Below, one piece after another: positions 53,402-61,923 of a stretch of 64,000 bases of DNA. Location of the stretch: assembly GCF_003058325.1 (NCBI RefSeq), contig NZ_CP028843.1, positions 2,390,001 to 2,454,000 on the forward strand. Reading direction: 5' to 3'. Origin of the DNA: Methylobacterium currus (GTDB lineage: Bacteria; Pseudomonadota; Alphaproteobacteria; Rhizobiales; Beijerinckiaceae). The notes below the pieces were generated by a model that was given only the letters and a program-made list of their open reading frames with translations, made no database searches and was not told where the DNA came from. Position 1 is the first letter of the stretch; each line of letters begins with the position of its first letter. The translations under genes were made by a program, and so were the position numbers.

Positions 53402-56008
53402 GTGCAGCAACCATCTCCGGCGCCGGTCGCGCCCCTCGGGCAGGCCGGCCGCGCGACAGCCGGGTGGCGGGACGTCAGGCTCGGACGCCGGCTCTGGGGC
53501 ACCGCCCTCCTGCTGGCGGCGGGTCTGCTCACCCTCACGGCGATCGTCATCGCGCCCTCGATCACCGCCTATCGCGACAGCCAGAGCAACCTCGGGCGCA
53601 TCAGCCGGCTGCGGCAGGTGCTTGAGGCCGCCAACCGCCTCTCGGCGGAGCGCGGGCCCGCGAATGTCATGATGTCGATCGCGCCCGGCAGCGACCCGGC
53701 GGCGCAGGCGCGGCTGGCCGCGTTCCGGGCCGGCAGCGACAGCGCCCTGGCGGCCCTGAGCGGAGCGGCGGCGGCGGACGAGCCCGGCCACACCCTTCCC
53801 TACCGCTTCCTCTCGGCGACGGCCGCCCGGCTCGACGAGGCGCGGCGGGACGTGGACCGGGTGGCCGCGCTCCCGGCGGCGGAGAGGCGCCTGGAGGACA
53901 TCACCGGCGCGATCGGCCGGATGGTCGCCGCGGTGGACACGTTCCAGGACGTGGTCGCCTGGGAGATCCGCGAGATCGGCCGGGCCGACCCCGCCCTCGC
54001 CGGATCGGCCCTGATCGGCCACGCGGTGAGCGACCTGCGGGAATATGGCGGCCGGATCGGCTCCGCCATCATCCCGGCCGTTGCCGTGCACCGTCCCCTC
54101 GACACCCGCCAGTTCACCGACGCCACGCAGATCCGGGGCCGCATCCTGGAGCTGCTGCGGGTGCTGCGCGGCCAGGTGGCGTTCGGGCCCGGGCAGCCCC
54201 TGGAGGGGCTTTTTCGCGAGGTCGAGGCGACCTTCGCCGGGCAGGGGCTCGGCCTCATCGAGACGACGATCGCGGAGGGCCGCGCCTCCGGTCGCTACAG
54301 CCTCACCGCCGACGAGCTGACCCGCCGCTACGTGCCGACCCTGAAGCCGGTCGAGGCCCTGCGCGAACGCTACCTCGCCGGGATGGTCGCGGGCTTCGCC
54401 GCCGAGCGCGACGCGGTGCGCACGCGGCTCCTCCTGGTCGCCTGCGGCACCGTCGCGGTCCTCCTCCTGCTGGTCGCCCTGCTGCACTCCTTGCGCACCT
54501 CGGTGCTGCGCCCGCTGCTGATCGCGCGGGAGACCGCGATGGCGCTGGCCGAGGGCGGCGCGCCCGCCCCCCGCCCGGCGGCGGCCCTTCGCATCGTCGA
54601 GATCCGGCGGCTGTTCGACGCGCTCGCGGTGCTGGAGGAGCGGATGCGCGAGCGCGCGCGCCTGATGGAGACCCTGCGCCGGCAGGCCGAGACCGACGGC
54701 CTGACCGGCCTGAGCAATCGCCGGGGCCTCGCCCTGGCGATGGCGCGCGCCGCTCCCGTGGGGCCGGCCGCCGCCCTGATGATCGATCTCGACGGCTTCA
54801 AGAAGGTCAACGACACCCTGGGGCACGAGGCGGGCGACGACCTGATCCGGCAGGCCGGGGCGCGCCTCTGCGCCTGCATCGGGCAGGCCGGCCTCGTCGC
54901 CCGGATGGGCGGCGACGAGTTCGCGGTCCTGCTGCCCGGCTGCGACGAGGCCGCCGCGGTGACGGTCGCCGGGACGATCCTGCACGGCCTCTCCGAGCCG
55001 TTCCCGATCGACGGCCAGACCCTCCATCTCGGGGCGAGCATCGGCATCGCGCTCAGCCCCCTTCACGGTCCCCTGGCCGACGCGCTGCTCGCCAGCGCCG
55101 ACATGGCGCTCTACGAGGCCAAGCGGGCTGGGCGGCATTGCCACCGCGTGTTCACGCCGGCCCTGCGCGAAGCCATCCTGTCCTGGACCGCGCGCCAGCA
55201 GGAATTCCCGCGCGCCCTCGCGGAAGGCGAGTTCACGCTGTTCTACCAGCCGCAGGTGCGCCTGCGCGACCGCCGGATCGTCGGCGCCGAGGCCCTGATC
55301 CGCTGGCGCCATCCCCGGCTCGGCCTGCTCGCCCCGGGCGCGTTCCTGGCCCCTCTCGAGGCGAGCCGCCTCGCCGGGCCGGTGGGCCGCTGGGTGCTGC
55401 GCGAGGCCTGCGCGCAGGCCGCAGCCTGGCGCCGGGCCGGGGCCGCGGACCTGCGCGTCAGCGTCAACCTGTTCGGGGCGCAGTTCCACTCGGTGAGCCT
55501 CGTCGACGAGGTCCGGGCGGCGCTCGCCGATTCCGGCCTGCCGGCCTCCGCCCTCGAGCTGGAGATCACCGAGACCATCATCCTGCAGCACGACGAGGCG
55601 CTGATCGCCCCGCTGCGGGCCCTGCGCGACCTCGGCATCGGGCTGGCCTTCGACGATTACGGCACCGGCTACGCCTCCTTGAGCCTGCTCAAGCGCTTCC
55701 CGCTCACGCGGCTGAAGATCGACCGCTCCTTCGTGCAGGGCATGGAGAGCCCGGTTCAGGACCGGACGAGCCAGGACCGGGCGAGCCAGGACCGGACGAG
55801 CCAGGACCGGGCGATCGTCCGGTCGGTGCTGACCCTCGGCCGCAGCTTCGGCCTCTCGGTGATCGCCGAGGGCGTCGAGACCGAGGCGGCGGCCGGACGG
55901 CTCCTGGCGAAGGGCTGCGAGGAGGCGCAGGGCTACCTGTTCGGCCGGCCGATGCCCGCGGAGGCGTTCGCGGCCCTGTGCCGGCCGGAGGAGCGCCGCA
56001 CGGCGTGA
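53402..56008 (+). CDS. Membrane GGDEF/EAL protein
   Basis: A protein of about 868 residues: TM1 (LWGTALLLAAGLLTLTAIVI), a periplasmic sensor of about 280 residues, TM2 (LLLVACGTVAVLLLLVALLH), a HAMP-like linker, then GGDEF (about residues 435-590, intact active site ARMGGDEFAVLL) and EAL (about 605-860, AEALIRW, DDYGTGYASLSLLKRF, AEGVETEAAA). Both domains keep catalytic residues, so it may make or destroy cyclic di-GMP. Within the EAL domain, four 15-bp repeats at 55757-55816 add TSQDR-type pentapeptides after ESPVQDR. The GTG at 53402 follows a GGGGG stretch; a GTG at 53369 is possible. Confidence 0.9.
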   Translation: MQQPSPAPVAPLGQAGRATAGWRDVRLGRRLWGTALLLAAGLLTLTAIVIAPSITAYRDSQSNLGRISRLRQVLEAANRLSAERGPANVMMSIAPGSDPAAQARLAAFRAGSDSALAALSGAAAADEPGHTLPYRFLSATAARLDEARRDVDRVAALPAAERRLEDITGAIGRMVAAVDTFQDVVAWEIREIGRADPALAGSALIGHAVSDLREYGGRIGSAIIPAVAVHRPLDTRQFTDATQIRGRILELLRVLRGQVAFGPGQPLEGLFREVEATFAGQGLGLIETTIAEGRASGRYSLTADELTRRYVPTLKPVEALRERYLAGMVAGFAAERDAVRTRLLLVACGTVAVLLLLVALLHSLRTSVLRPLLIARETAMALAEGGAPAPRPAAALRIVEIRRLFDALAVLEERMRERARLMETLRRQAETDGLTGLSNRRGLALAMARAAPVGPAAALMIDLDGFKKVNDTLGHEAGDDLIRQAGARLCACIGQAGLVARMGGDEFAVLLPGCDEAAAVTVAGTILHGLSEPFPIDGQTLHLGASIGIALSPLHGPLADALLASADMALYEAKRAGRHCHRVFTPALREAILSWTARQQEFPRALAEGEFTLFYQPQVRLRDRRIVGAEALIRWRHPRLGLLAPGAFLAPLEASRLAGPVGRWVLREACAQAAAWRRAGAADLRVSVNLFGAQFHSVSLVDEVRAALADSGLPASALELEITETIILQHDEALIAPLRALRDLGIGLAFDDYGTGYASLSLLKRFPLTRLKIDRSFVQGMESPVQDRTSQDRASQDRTSQDRAIVRSVLTLGRSFGLSVIAEGVETEAAAGRLLAKGCEEAQGYLFGRPMPAEAFAALCRPEERRTA
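55757..55816. repeat. Four 15-bp tandem repeats inside the EAL domain
   Basis: Units caggaccggacgagc and caggaccgggcgagc alternate (second and third nearly identical to first) in frame, inserting about 15 residues (TSQDR-type) between the IDRSF strand and the IVRSVL helix. Confidence 0.93.
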
Positions 56009-56124
56009 CCCGGGCCGGCCGACGCGGCGGGGCGCGACGCAGCCGCGTCAGCCGGCTCGGTTCCGTCCGCTCCGCCGGCGTGGTAGCGAGGCCGATCCTC
56101 GTCCTCGAACCTGCCCGCTCCCGC

Positions 56125-57282
56125 ATGAACCCCATCTTCGCCGACCTGCCGACCACCGTGTTCGAGGTGATGTCGGCGCTCGCCCGGGAGACCGGCGCCG
56201 TGAATCTCGGCCAGGGCTTCCCGGACGATCCGGGCCCGGCCGACCTGCGCGCCAAGGCCGCCGAGGCGGTGGTGGAGGGCTGGAACCAGTACCCGCCGAT
56301 GATGGGGCTGCCGGAGCTGCGCCGGGCGATCGCCGCGCACTACGCCCATTGGCAGGGCCTCGACCTCGATCCCGACTCCGAGGTGATGGTGACGTCCGGC
56401 GCCACCGAGGCGCTCGCCGGCGCCCTCATGGCCCTGATCGAGCCCGGCGACGAGGTGGTGCTGTTCGAGCCGATGTACGACGCCTACCTGCCGCTGGTGC
56501 GCCGGGCCGGCGGCGTGCCGCGCTTCGTCACCCTGACGCCGCCGCACTTCCGGATGACCGAAAGCGCCCTCGCCGCCGCCTTCTCGCCGCGCACGAAGGT
56601 CGTGCTGCTCAACAACCCGCTCAACCCGTCCGCCACGCTCTTCCCGGACGAGGACCTGGAGCTGCTGGCACGCTTCTGCCGGCAGCACGACGCCGTGGCG
56701 CTCTGCGACGAGGTCTGGGAGCACGTGGTGTTCGACGGCCGCCGCCACCGGCCGCTGATGGCGTTTCCGGGCATGCGCGAGCGCACGGTGAAGATCGGCT
56801 CGGCCGGCAAGATCTTTTCCCTCACCGGCTGGAAGGTCGGCTTCGTGATGGCGCCGCCCCACCTGATGCGGGGCCTCGCCAAGGCGCACCAGTTCCTCAC
56901 CTTCACCACGCCGCCGAACCTCCAGGCGGCGGTGGCCTACGGCCTCGCGAAGGACGATTCCTATTACGAGGGCATGCGGGCCGACTTCGCCCGGGCCCGC
57001 GACCGGTTCGCCGGCGGCCTCGGCAGTCTCGGCTTCAGCGTCCTGCCGTCGGCCGGCACCTACTTCCTCAACATCGACATCGCGCCGCTCGGCGAGAGCG
57101 ACGACGTCGCCTTCTGCGAGCGGCTGGTGCGGCACCATGGCGTCGCGGCAATCCCCGTCAGCGCCTTCTACGCCCACCAGCCGGTGCGCACCATCGTGCG
57201 GTTCTGCTTCGCCAAGCGCGACGACACCCTCGACCGGGCCCTCGAGCGCCTGCGCGGCCTCGCGCCGGGGCGCGCGGCCTGA
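56125..57282 (+). CDS. Class I/II aminotransferase (methionine/kynurenine aminotransferase-like)
   Basis: A 385-residue pyridoxal phosphate-dependent aminotransferase. Motifs: NLGQGFPDDPGPADLR, YPPMMGLPELRRAIAAHYA, VTSGATEALAGALMALI, NNPLNPSATLF, CDEVWEHVVFDG, the lysine in GSAGKIFSLTGWKVGF and RFCFAKRDDTLDRALERL. It is similar to methionine, kynurenine and glutamine transaminases; the exact substrate cannot be told from sequence. The ATG at 56125 begins family-like sequence directly. It lies between the GGDEF/EAL gene and the DUF4112 gene on the same strand. Confidence 0.93.
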   Translation: MNPIFADLPTTVFEVMSALARETGAVNLGQGFPDDPGPADLRAKAAEAVVEGWNQYPPMMGLPELRRAIAAHYAHWQGLDLDPDSEVMVTSGATEALAGALMALIEPGDEVVLFEPMYDAYLPLVRRAGGVPRFVTLTPPHFRMTESALAAAFSPRTKVVLLNNPLNPSATLFPDEDLELLARFCRQHDAVALCDEVWEHVVFDGRRHRPLMAFPGMRERTVKIGSAGKIFSLTGWKVGFVMAPPHLMRGLAKAHQFLTFTTPPNLQAAVAYGLAKDDSYYEGMRADFARARDRFAGGLGSLGFSVLPSAGTYFLNIDIAPLGESDDVAFCERLVRHHGVAAIPVSAFYAHQPVRTIVRFCFAKRDDTLDRALERLRGLAPGRAA

Positions 57283-57330
57283 TGCGGGGCCTCCTTGTCG
57301 AGCCGGGAGGCCGGGGCCACATCTTGGAGC

Positions 57331-57948
57331 ATGAGCACCACGCACACGCTCCGGAGCCCCGGGATGACCTCTTCGCAGACGGCCGGCCGCATCCCGCCCT
57401 TCGGGGCAGGTTCCTTCGGGGCAGGTTCCTTCGGCACAGGGTCCTTCGGCAACGGAGCCGAGTTCCAGGGCGGCAGCTCCGCGGGCGGCGGCTTCAAGGA
57501 CGGCCGCTTCCCGCAGGACGATCCCTTCGGCTTGCGCGCCAAGGGCCCCAAGGCCCTGGAAGGCTCGACGCCCGAGCAGGTGATGGCGCGGCTCGACCTT
57601 CTCGCCCACCTCCTCGACACCGCGATCCTGCTGCCGGGCAACCGGCGCATCGGCCTCGATGCGATCGTCGGCCTGATCCCGGTGATCGGCGACGCGATCA
57701 CCACGGCGATCTCGTCCTACATCGTCTGGGAGGCCCGCCGCCTCGGCGCGCCGCGCTGGCTGATCGCCCGCATGGCGGCGAACGTGGCGATCGACGGCGT
57801 GGTCGGCGCGGTGCCGCTGATCGGCGACCTGTTCGACGCCGCCTTCAAGGCCAACCGCCGCAACGTGCAGTTGCTGCGCCGGCACCTGGAGCGCAGCGGC
57901 GCGCTGAAGCCCAGCGTGATCGACGTCACGGCGACCCGCATCGACTGA
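57331..57948 (+). CDS. DUF4112 domain protein with pentapeptide-repeat N-terminus
   Basis: A 205-residue protein. The DUF4112 core (about residues 85-190) includes LDAIVGLIPVIGDAITTAIS and IDGVVGAVPLIGDLFDAAF, two glycine-rich hydrophobic segments that probably insert in the membrane. The preceding 75 residues are low complexity with four SFGAG-type pentapeptides from 15-bp repeats at 57398-57457. Several starts are possible (57295, 57331, 57364); I chose the ATG at 57331, with GGAG just upstream. The function of DUF4112 is unknown. Confidence 0.8.
   Translation: MSTTHTLRSPGMTSSQTAGRIPPFGAGSFGAGSFGTGSFGNGAEFQGGSSAGGGFKDGRFPQDDPFGLRAKGPKALEGSTPEQVMARLDLLAHLLDTAILLPGNRRIGLDAIVGLIPVIGDAITTAISSYIVWEARRLGAPRWLIARMAANVAIDGVVGAVPLIGDLFDAAFKANRRNVQLLRRHLERSGALKPSVIDVTATRID
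57398..57457. repeat. Four 15-bp tandem repeats in the DUF4112 gene N-terminus
   Basis: Units ccttcggggcaggtt (twice), ccttcggcacagggt and ccttcggcaacggag encode FGAGS, FGAGS, FGTGS, FGNGA. The first two are identical. Confidence 0.93.
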
Positions 57949-57976
57949 TCCCTGACGCACGGCTGGGGGACGCCGC

Positions 57977-59167
57977 ATGAACCAGCGCCCTCCGGCCCCC
58001 GAGCCCGACGCCGTCCCGGTCACCTCGCCGGCGGCCGGCCCGGTGAGCCTGCCGCTGCCGGGCCCTGCCGGCACCGGGCGGCTGTCGCCGTTGAACCGTC
58101 GGCGGCTGGCGAACTTCAAGGCGAACCGGCGCGGCTACTGGTCGTTCGTGCTGTTCTGCCTGTTGTTCGTCACGAGCCTCTTCGCCGAGTTCATCGCCAA
58201 CGACCGGCCGATCGTCGTCTCCTACAAGGGCGAGATCCTGTTCCCGATCGTCGTCGACTATCCGGAGGAAAAATTCGGCGGCTTCCTCGCCCGCACCGAT
58301 TACCGCGACCCGGTGATCGCCAAGGAGATCGCGCAGAACGGCTGGGCCGTCTGGCCGCCGATCCGCTTCTCCTACAACACCCACAACCTCGACCTTCCGG
58401 TGCCTGCCCCCGCCCCGCCGACCTGGCTCCTCTCGGATGCCCAGTGCAGGACCATGGCGGAGAAGGCCGGCGGCACGACCTGCCGCGACATCGAGTGGAA
58501 CTGGCTCGGCACCGACGACCAGGGCCGCGACGTGGTCGCGCGGCTCCTCTACGGCTTCCGCCTGTCGGTACTGTTCGGTCTCACCCTGGCGCTTGTCTCC
58601 TCGGTGATCGGGGTGCTGGCCGGCGCCGTGCAGGGCTATTTCGGCGGCTGGGTCGACCTCGTGTTCCAGCGGGTGATCGAGATCTGGACCGCGATCCCGT
58701 CGCTCTATCTGCTGATCATCATCTCGTCGATCATCACGCCGAGCTTCTTCGTGCTGCTCGGCATCCTGCTGCTGTTCTCGTGGGTGTCGCTGGTCGGCGT
58801 GGTGCGGGCGGAGTTCCTGCGCGCGCGCAACTTCGAATACGTGCGGGCGGCCCGCGCGCTCGGGCTCTCCAACGCCCGCATCATGTTCCGCCACCTGCTG
58901 CCCAACGCCATGGTGGCGACGCTGACCTTCCTGCCCTTCGTGCTGAACGGCTCGATCACCACGCTCACCTCCCTCGACTTCCTCGGCTTCGGCCTGCCCC
59001 CGGGCTCGCCGTCGCTGGGCGAGATGCTGGCGCAGGGCAAGGCCAACCTGCAGGCGCCGTGGCTGGGGCTGACGGGCTTCGCGGTGATCGCGGTGACGTT
59101 GAGCCTCCTGATCTTCGCCGGGGAGGCGGTGCGGGACGCGTTCGATCCGAGGAAGACGTTCCGGTAG
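57977..59167 (+). CDS. yejE: YejE-like ABC transporter permease
   Basis: A 396-residue permease of the YejE type: the N-terminal SPLNRRRLANFKANRRGYWS, a long periplasmic loop after TM1 (YKGEILFPIVVDYPEEKFGG ... IRFSYNTHNLDLPVP), and a C-terminal permease core with the EAA motif (EYVRAARALGLSNARIMFRH). YejABEF imports microcin-like peptides and has roles in envelope stress. Here no yejA, yejB or yejF is adjacent: the gene sits after DUF4112 and before a convergent cupredoxin gene. A partner set elsewhere in the genome is likely. Confidence 0.9.
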   Translation: MNQRPPAPEPDAVPVTSPAAGPVSLPLPGPAGTGRLSPLNRRRLANFKANRRGYWSFVLFCLLFVTSLFAEFIANDRPIVVSYKGEILFPIVVDYPEEKFGGFLARTDYRDPVIAKEIAQNGWAVWPPIRFSYNTHNLDLPVPAPAPPTWLLSDAQCRTMAEKAGGTTCRDIEWNWLGTDDQGRDVVARLLYGFRLSVLFGLTLALVSSVIGVLAGAVQGYFGGWVDLVFQRVIEIWTAIPSLYLLIIISSIITPSFFVLLGILLLFSWVSLVGVVRAEFLRARNFEYVRAARALGLSNARIMFRHLLPNAMVATLTFLPFVLNGSITTLTSLDFLGFGLPPGSPSLGEMLAQGKANLQAPWLGLTGFAVIAVTLSLLIFAGEAVRDAFDPRKTFR

Positions 59168-59303
59168 GATGGCATCCGCGCCGGCCTGACTCACGGCGGT
59201 GTCCCCCACCCACGGCGTCATCCCGGGGCCGCGCAGCGGAACGCGGGCACGACGCCGAGGATGAGGGGACGAGGGAGAAGCGATACCTCTGCCCCCGTGG
59301 TGG

Positions 59304-59759
59304 TTACTTCGCCGGGTCGACCAGCGTCAGCTTCCCCGTGAACGGCTGGTCCTGCTTCGAGGTCGCCGTGCAGCCATAGGTGTACTCGCCCGGCGCGATG
59401 GTGCGCAGGCGGATCTCCCCCTTGCCGTTGGCCTTGATCAGGTAGGCGTCGTTGCTCGCCACGTGGACCACGTCGCCGTCATGGTGCAGCACGTTCTTGT
59501 TCTGGAAGATCTGCGGCGCCGTGATCGAGACCTGCGTGTTCGACTGGTTGGTCACGTGCAGGTCGACATTGGTCTGGGCCGGCAGGCGCAGCTCGGCGGG
59601 GGCGCAACGCGGCACGCCGTTCTCGGCGGTGATCGTCACCTCGACCGGCGGCATCGCGTCGGTCTTGGGCGGCGGCAGGTCGTTGGCGGCGCGGGCTCCG
59701 CCCGACAGGGCAACGGCGAGGAAGGCGGCGGCCGCGGCGGCGCGGGCGGGGAACGGCAT
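59304..59759 (-). CDS. Secreted cupredoxin-like protein
   Basis: A 151-residue exported protein: signal peptide FPARAAAAAAFLAVALSGGARA, then a cupredoxin-type beta-sandwich (VEVTITAENGVPRCAPAELRL; NVDLHVTNQSNTQVSITAPQ; EIRLRTIAPGEYTYGCTATS; TGKLTLVD). The usual copper ligands (His, Cys, His, Met) are incomplete; only a Cys and a few His (VLHHDGDVVHVAS) are seen. It may be a structural or low-affinity metal protein like the EfeO N-terminal domain. Upstream is an EcfG-like promoter (59825-59800). It is convergent with yejE. Confidence 0.82.
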   Translation of the reverse strand: MPFPARAAAAAAFLAVALSGGARAANDLPPPKTDAMPPVEVTITAENGVPRCAPAELRLPAQTNVDLHVTNQSNTQVSITAPQIFQNKNVLHHDGDVVHVASNDAYLIKANGKGEIRLRTIAPGEYTYGCTATSKQDQPFTGKLTLVDPAK

Positions 59760-59799
59760 CGGGGATTCCTCTCGGAGAGGGTGACGAGGTCGAGGCCAG

Positions 59800-59825
59800 A
59801 ACGCCAGGTCGCGCCCGATGTTTCC
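59800..59825 (-). promoter_or_regulatory. EcfG-like promoter of the cupredoxin gene
   Basis: Minus strand GGAAAC (59825-59820), 16 bases, CGTT (59803-59800). The -35 differs from GGAAC by one base; the -10 and spacing fit. It lies 41 bp before the ATG. Confidence 0.45.
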
Positions 59826-60011
59826 TCCCCCGATCGGCCGTCGCCCGCGACCCGATGCCCCTCCGGCGGCCAGGCGAAGACAAATCTTCCCCGAACGCGC
59901 CCCACGGGAGACGAAGTGCCTCCGGATAGGGCGGAAATTGCCGCGCTTCCTCCATTGCGCCAGCGCTGCGTTGCAGCAAGGATGGCGCCCGAACGACGAC
60001 AGGGATGCCCG

Positions 60012-61637
60012 ATGATCATCGACCGCCGCGACGCCCTCAAGCGGGCCGGCCTCCTCGCGCTCGGCACCGCGGCCTGGAGCCCGGCGGCCCTCACGCGGGC
60101 GCTCGCCCAAGGGGCTGCGACCCAGGCGCCCCGGCGCGGCGGCGTGCTGACGGTGCAGCTCAACGGCGAGCAGCGGGTGCTCAACCCGGCGATCCGCGCC
60201 TCGACCGGCGTCTACGTCATCACCTCGAAGATCGTCGAGCCGCTGGTCGATCTCGACCAGGACGGCAAGCCGGCCGGCGTGCTCGCGACCTCGTGGGAGG
60301 CGGCGCCCGACGGCAAGACCGTGACCTTCCGCTTACGCCAGGGCGTGACCTGGCACGACGGCAAGCCCTTCACCTCCGCGGACGTGCAGTACACCGCGAT
60401 GGAGCTGTGGAAGAAGTACCTGAATTACGGCACCCAGCTTCAGCTCTATCTCGACGCCGTCGACACGCCCGATCCCCACACGGCGGTCTTCCGCTACTCC
60501 CGGCCGATGCCGCTCAACCTGCTGCTGCGGGCGCTCTGCGATCTCGGCTACGTCGCGCCCCGGCACGTCTTCGAAGGCACGAACGTGCTGGAGAACCCGG
60601 CCAACACGGCGCCGATCGGCACCGGGCCGTTCAAGTTCGTGTCTTACGAGCGCGGCCAGCACGTCATCGCGGAGCGCAACCCGAACTATTGGCGCGAGGG
60701 TTTCCCCTATCTCGACCGGATCGTCTGGCGCTTCATCATCGACAAGGCGGCGGCCTCGGCGGCGCTCGAGACCGGCCAGGTCCAGCTCTCGACCTACAAC
60801 GCGCTGGCGCTCGCCGATCTCGACCGGCTGAAGTCGGATCCGCGCTTCACCGTGTCGAGCAAGGGCCTGGAGGCCAACGCCTTCAACAACACGCTCGAAT
60901 TCAACACCCGCCGCAAGGAGCTGGCCGACGTGCGGGTGCGCCGGGCGATCGCCCACGCCATCGACGTGCCGTTCTTCATCGAGAACTTCATCTACGGCCT
61001 CGGCAAGCCCGCGACCGGGCCGATCCCGTCCTCCTCGACCGCCTTCTACCCGGACAACCCGCCGCCCTACGCCTTCGACCCGAAGAAGGCGGCGGCCCTC
61101 CTCGACGAGGCCGGGTTCAAGCGCGGCGCGGGCGGCACCCGATTCTCGCTCAAGCTCGTGCCGATCATGAACGGCGAGGACGTGCCCCTGCTCGCGACCT
61201 TCATCCAGCAATCGCTCCAGGCGGTCGGGATCAAGGTCGACATCGTCAACCTCGACACGGCGGGCGCCCTCTCCACGGTCTACCGCGACTGGAACTTCGA
61301 CCTCGCCACCGGTTGGCACCAGTATCGCGGCGATCCCGCCGTCTCGACCACGGTGTGGTACCGCTCCGGCTCGCCGAAGGGCGCGCCCTGGACCAACCAG
61401 TACGGCTGGCAATCCGACCTCGTCGACCGCCTCACCGACGAGGCGGCGAGCGAGCTCGACCCGGAGAAGCGCAAGGCCCTCTACGCCCAGTGGGTGAAGG
61501 CGGTGAACGACGAGATCCCGGTCTGGATGATGACCGAGCGCACCTTCCTGTCGGCGACGAGCAAGCGCGTGCACGGCGACCACAACACCCCACGCTGGGG
61601 CTCGGGCGACTGGCACGATGCGTGGATCGAGGCGTGA
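60012..61637 (+). CDS. Peptide ABC transporter substrate-binding protein
   Basis: A 541-residue family 5 extracellular binding protein. A Tat-like start (MIIDRRDALKRAGLLALGTA) precedes a mature domain with the family signature (GGVLTVQLNGEQRVLNPAIR; VTFRLRQGVTWHDGKPFTSA; DVQYTAMELWKKY). It delivers di- or oligopeptides, or other compounds such as glutathione or nickel chelates, to the permeases that follow. The ATG at 60012 has a weak ribosome binding site (CAGGGATG). It heads the operon, but a 286-bp block of hairpins separates it from the permease gene. Confidence 0.92.
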   Translation: MIIDRRDALKRAGLLALGTAAWSPAALTRALAQGAATQAPRRGGVLTVQLNGEQRVLNPAIRASTGVYVITSKIVEPLVDLDQDGKPAGVLATSWEAAPDGKTVTFRLRQGVTWHDGKPFTSADVQYTAMELWKKYLNYGTQLQLYLDAVDTPDPHTAVFRYSRPMPLNLLLRALCDLGYVAPRHVFEGTNVLENPANTAPIGTGPFKFVSYERGQHVIAERNPNYWREGFPYLDRIVWRFIIDKAAASAALETGQVQLSTYNALALADLDRLKSDPRFTVSSKGLEANAFNNTLEFNTRRKELADVRVRRAIAHAIDVPFFIENFIYGLGKPATGPIPSSSTAFYPDNPPPYAFDPKKAAALLDEAGFKRGAGGTRFSLKLVPIMNGEDVPLLATFIQQSLQAVGIKVDIVNLDTAGALSTVYRDWNFDLATGWHQYRGDPAVSTTVWYRSGSPKGAPWTNQYGWQSDLVDRLTDEAASELDPEKRKALYAQWVKAVNDEIPVWMMTERTFLSATSKRVHGDHNTPRWGSGDWHDAWIEA

Positions 61638-61668
61638 GACACTCGTTGATGACGTGCGCCGCGCTCAA

Positions 61669-61883
61669 CCCTCCCCCCTCTGCGGGGGAGGGTGGCGAAC
61701 GAAGTGAACCGGGAGAGGGGCAGCCCGACGCTGATCCAGGGTTCGCCCTTCATCGAGGTCGCGACCTTTCCGGAAGCGTGGTTCCCCTCTCCCGGCCTGC
61801 TCCGCAGGCCACCCTCCCCCATCCCAAGTCGGGCTTGCCCGACTTGGGCACAGGAATGCGGAACTCGGGCAAGCCCGAGTTCC
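61669..61883. repeat. Repetitive hairpin block within the peptide transporter operon
   Basis: Successive palindromes: CCCTCCCCC/GGGGGAGGG (61669-61692); a large stem GGGGGAGGGTGGC (61684-61696) with GCCACCCTCCCCC (61808-61820) enclosing CCGGGAGAGGGG/CCCCTCTCCCGG (61709-61720, 61784-61795) and GCCTGC/GCAGGC; then CCCAAGTCGGGC/GCCCGACTTGGG (61823-61848) and GGAACTCGGGC/GCCCGAGTTCC (61860-61883). It looks like REP-type insertions. Confidence 0.75.
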
Positions 61884-61923
61884 GTTGGGGGAAGAGTCGG
61901 GGCGTCGCGCCCGAGGTCCGCCC

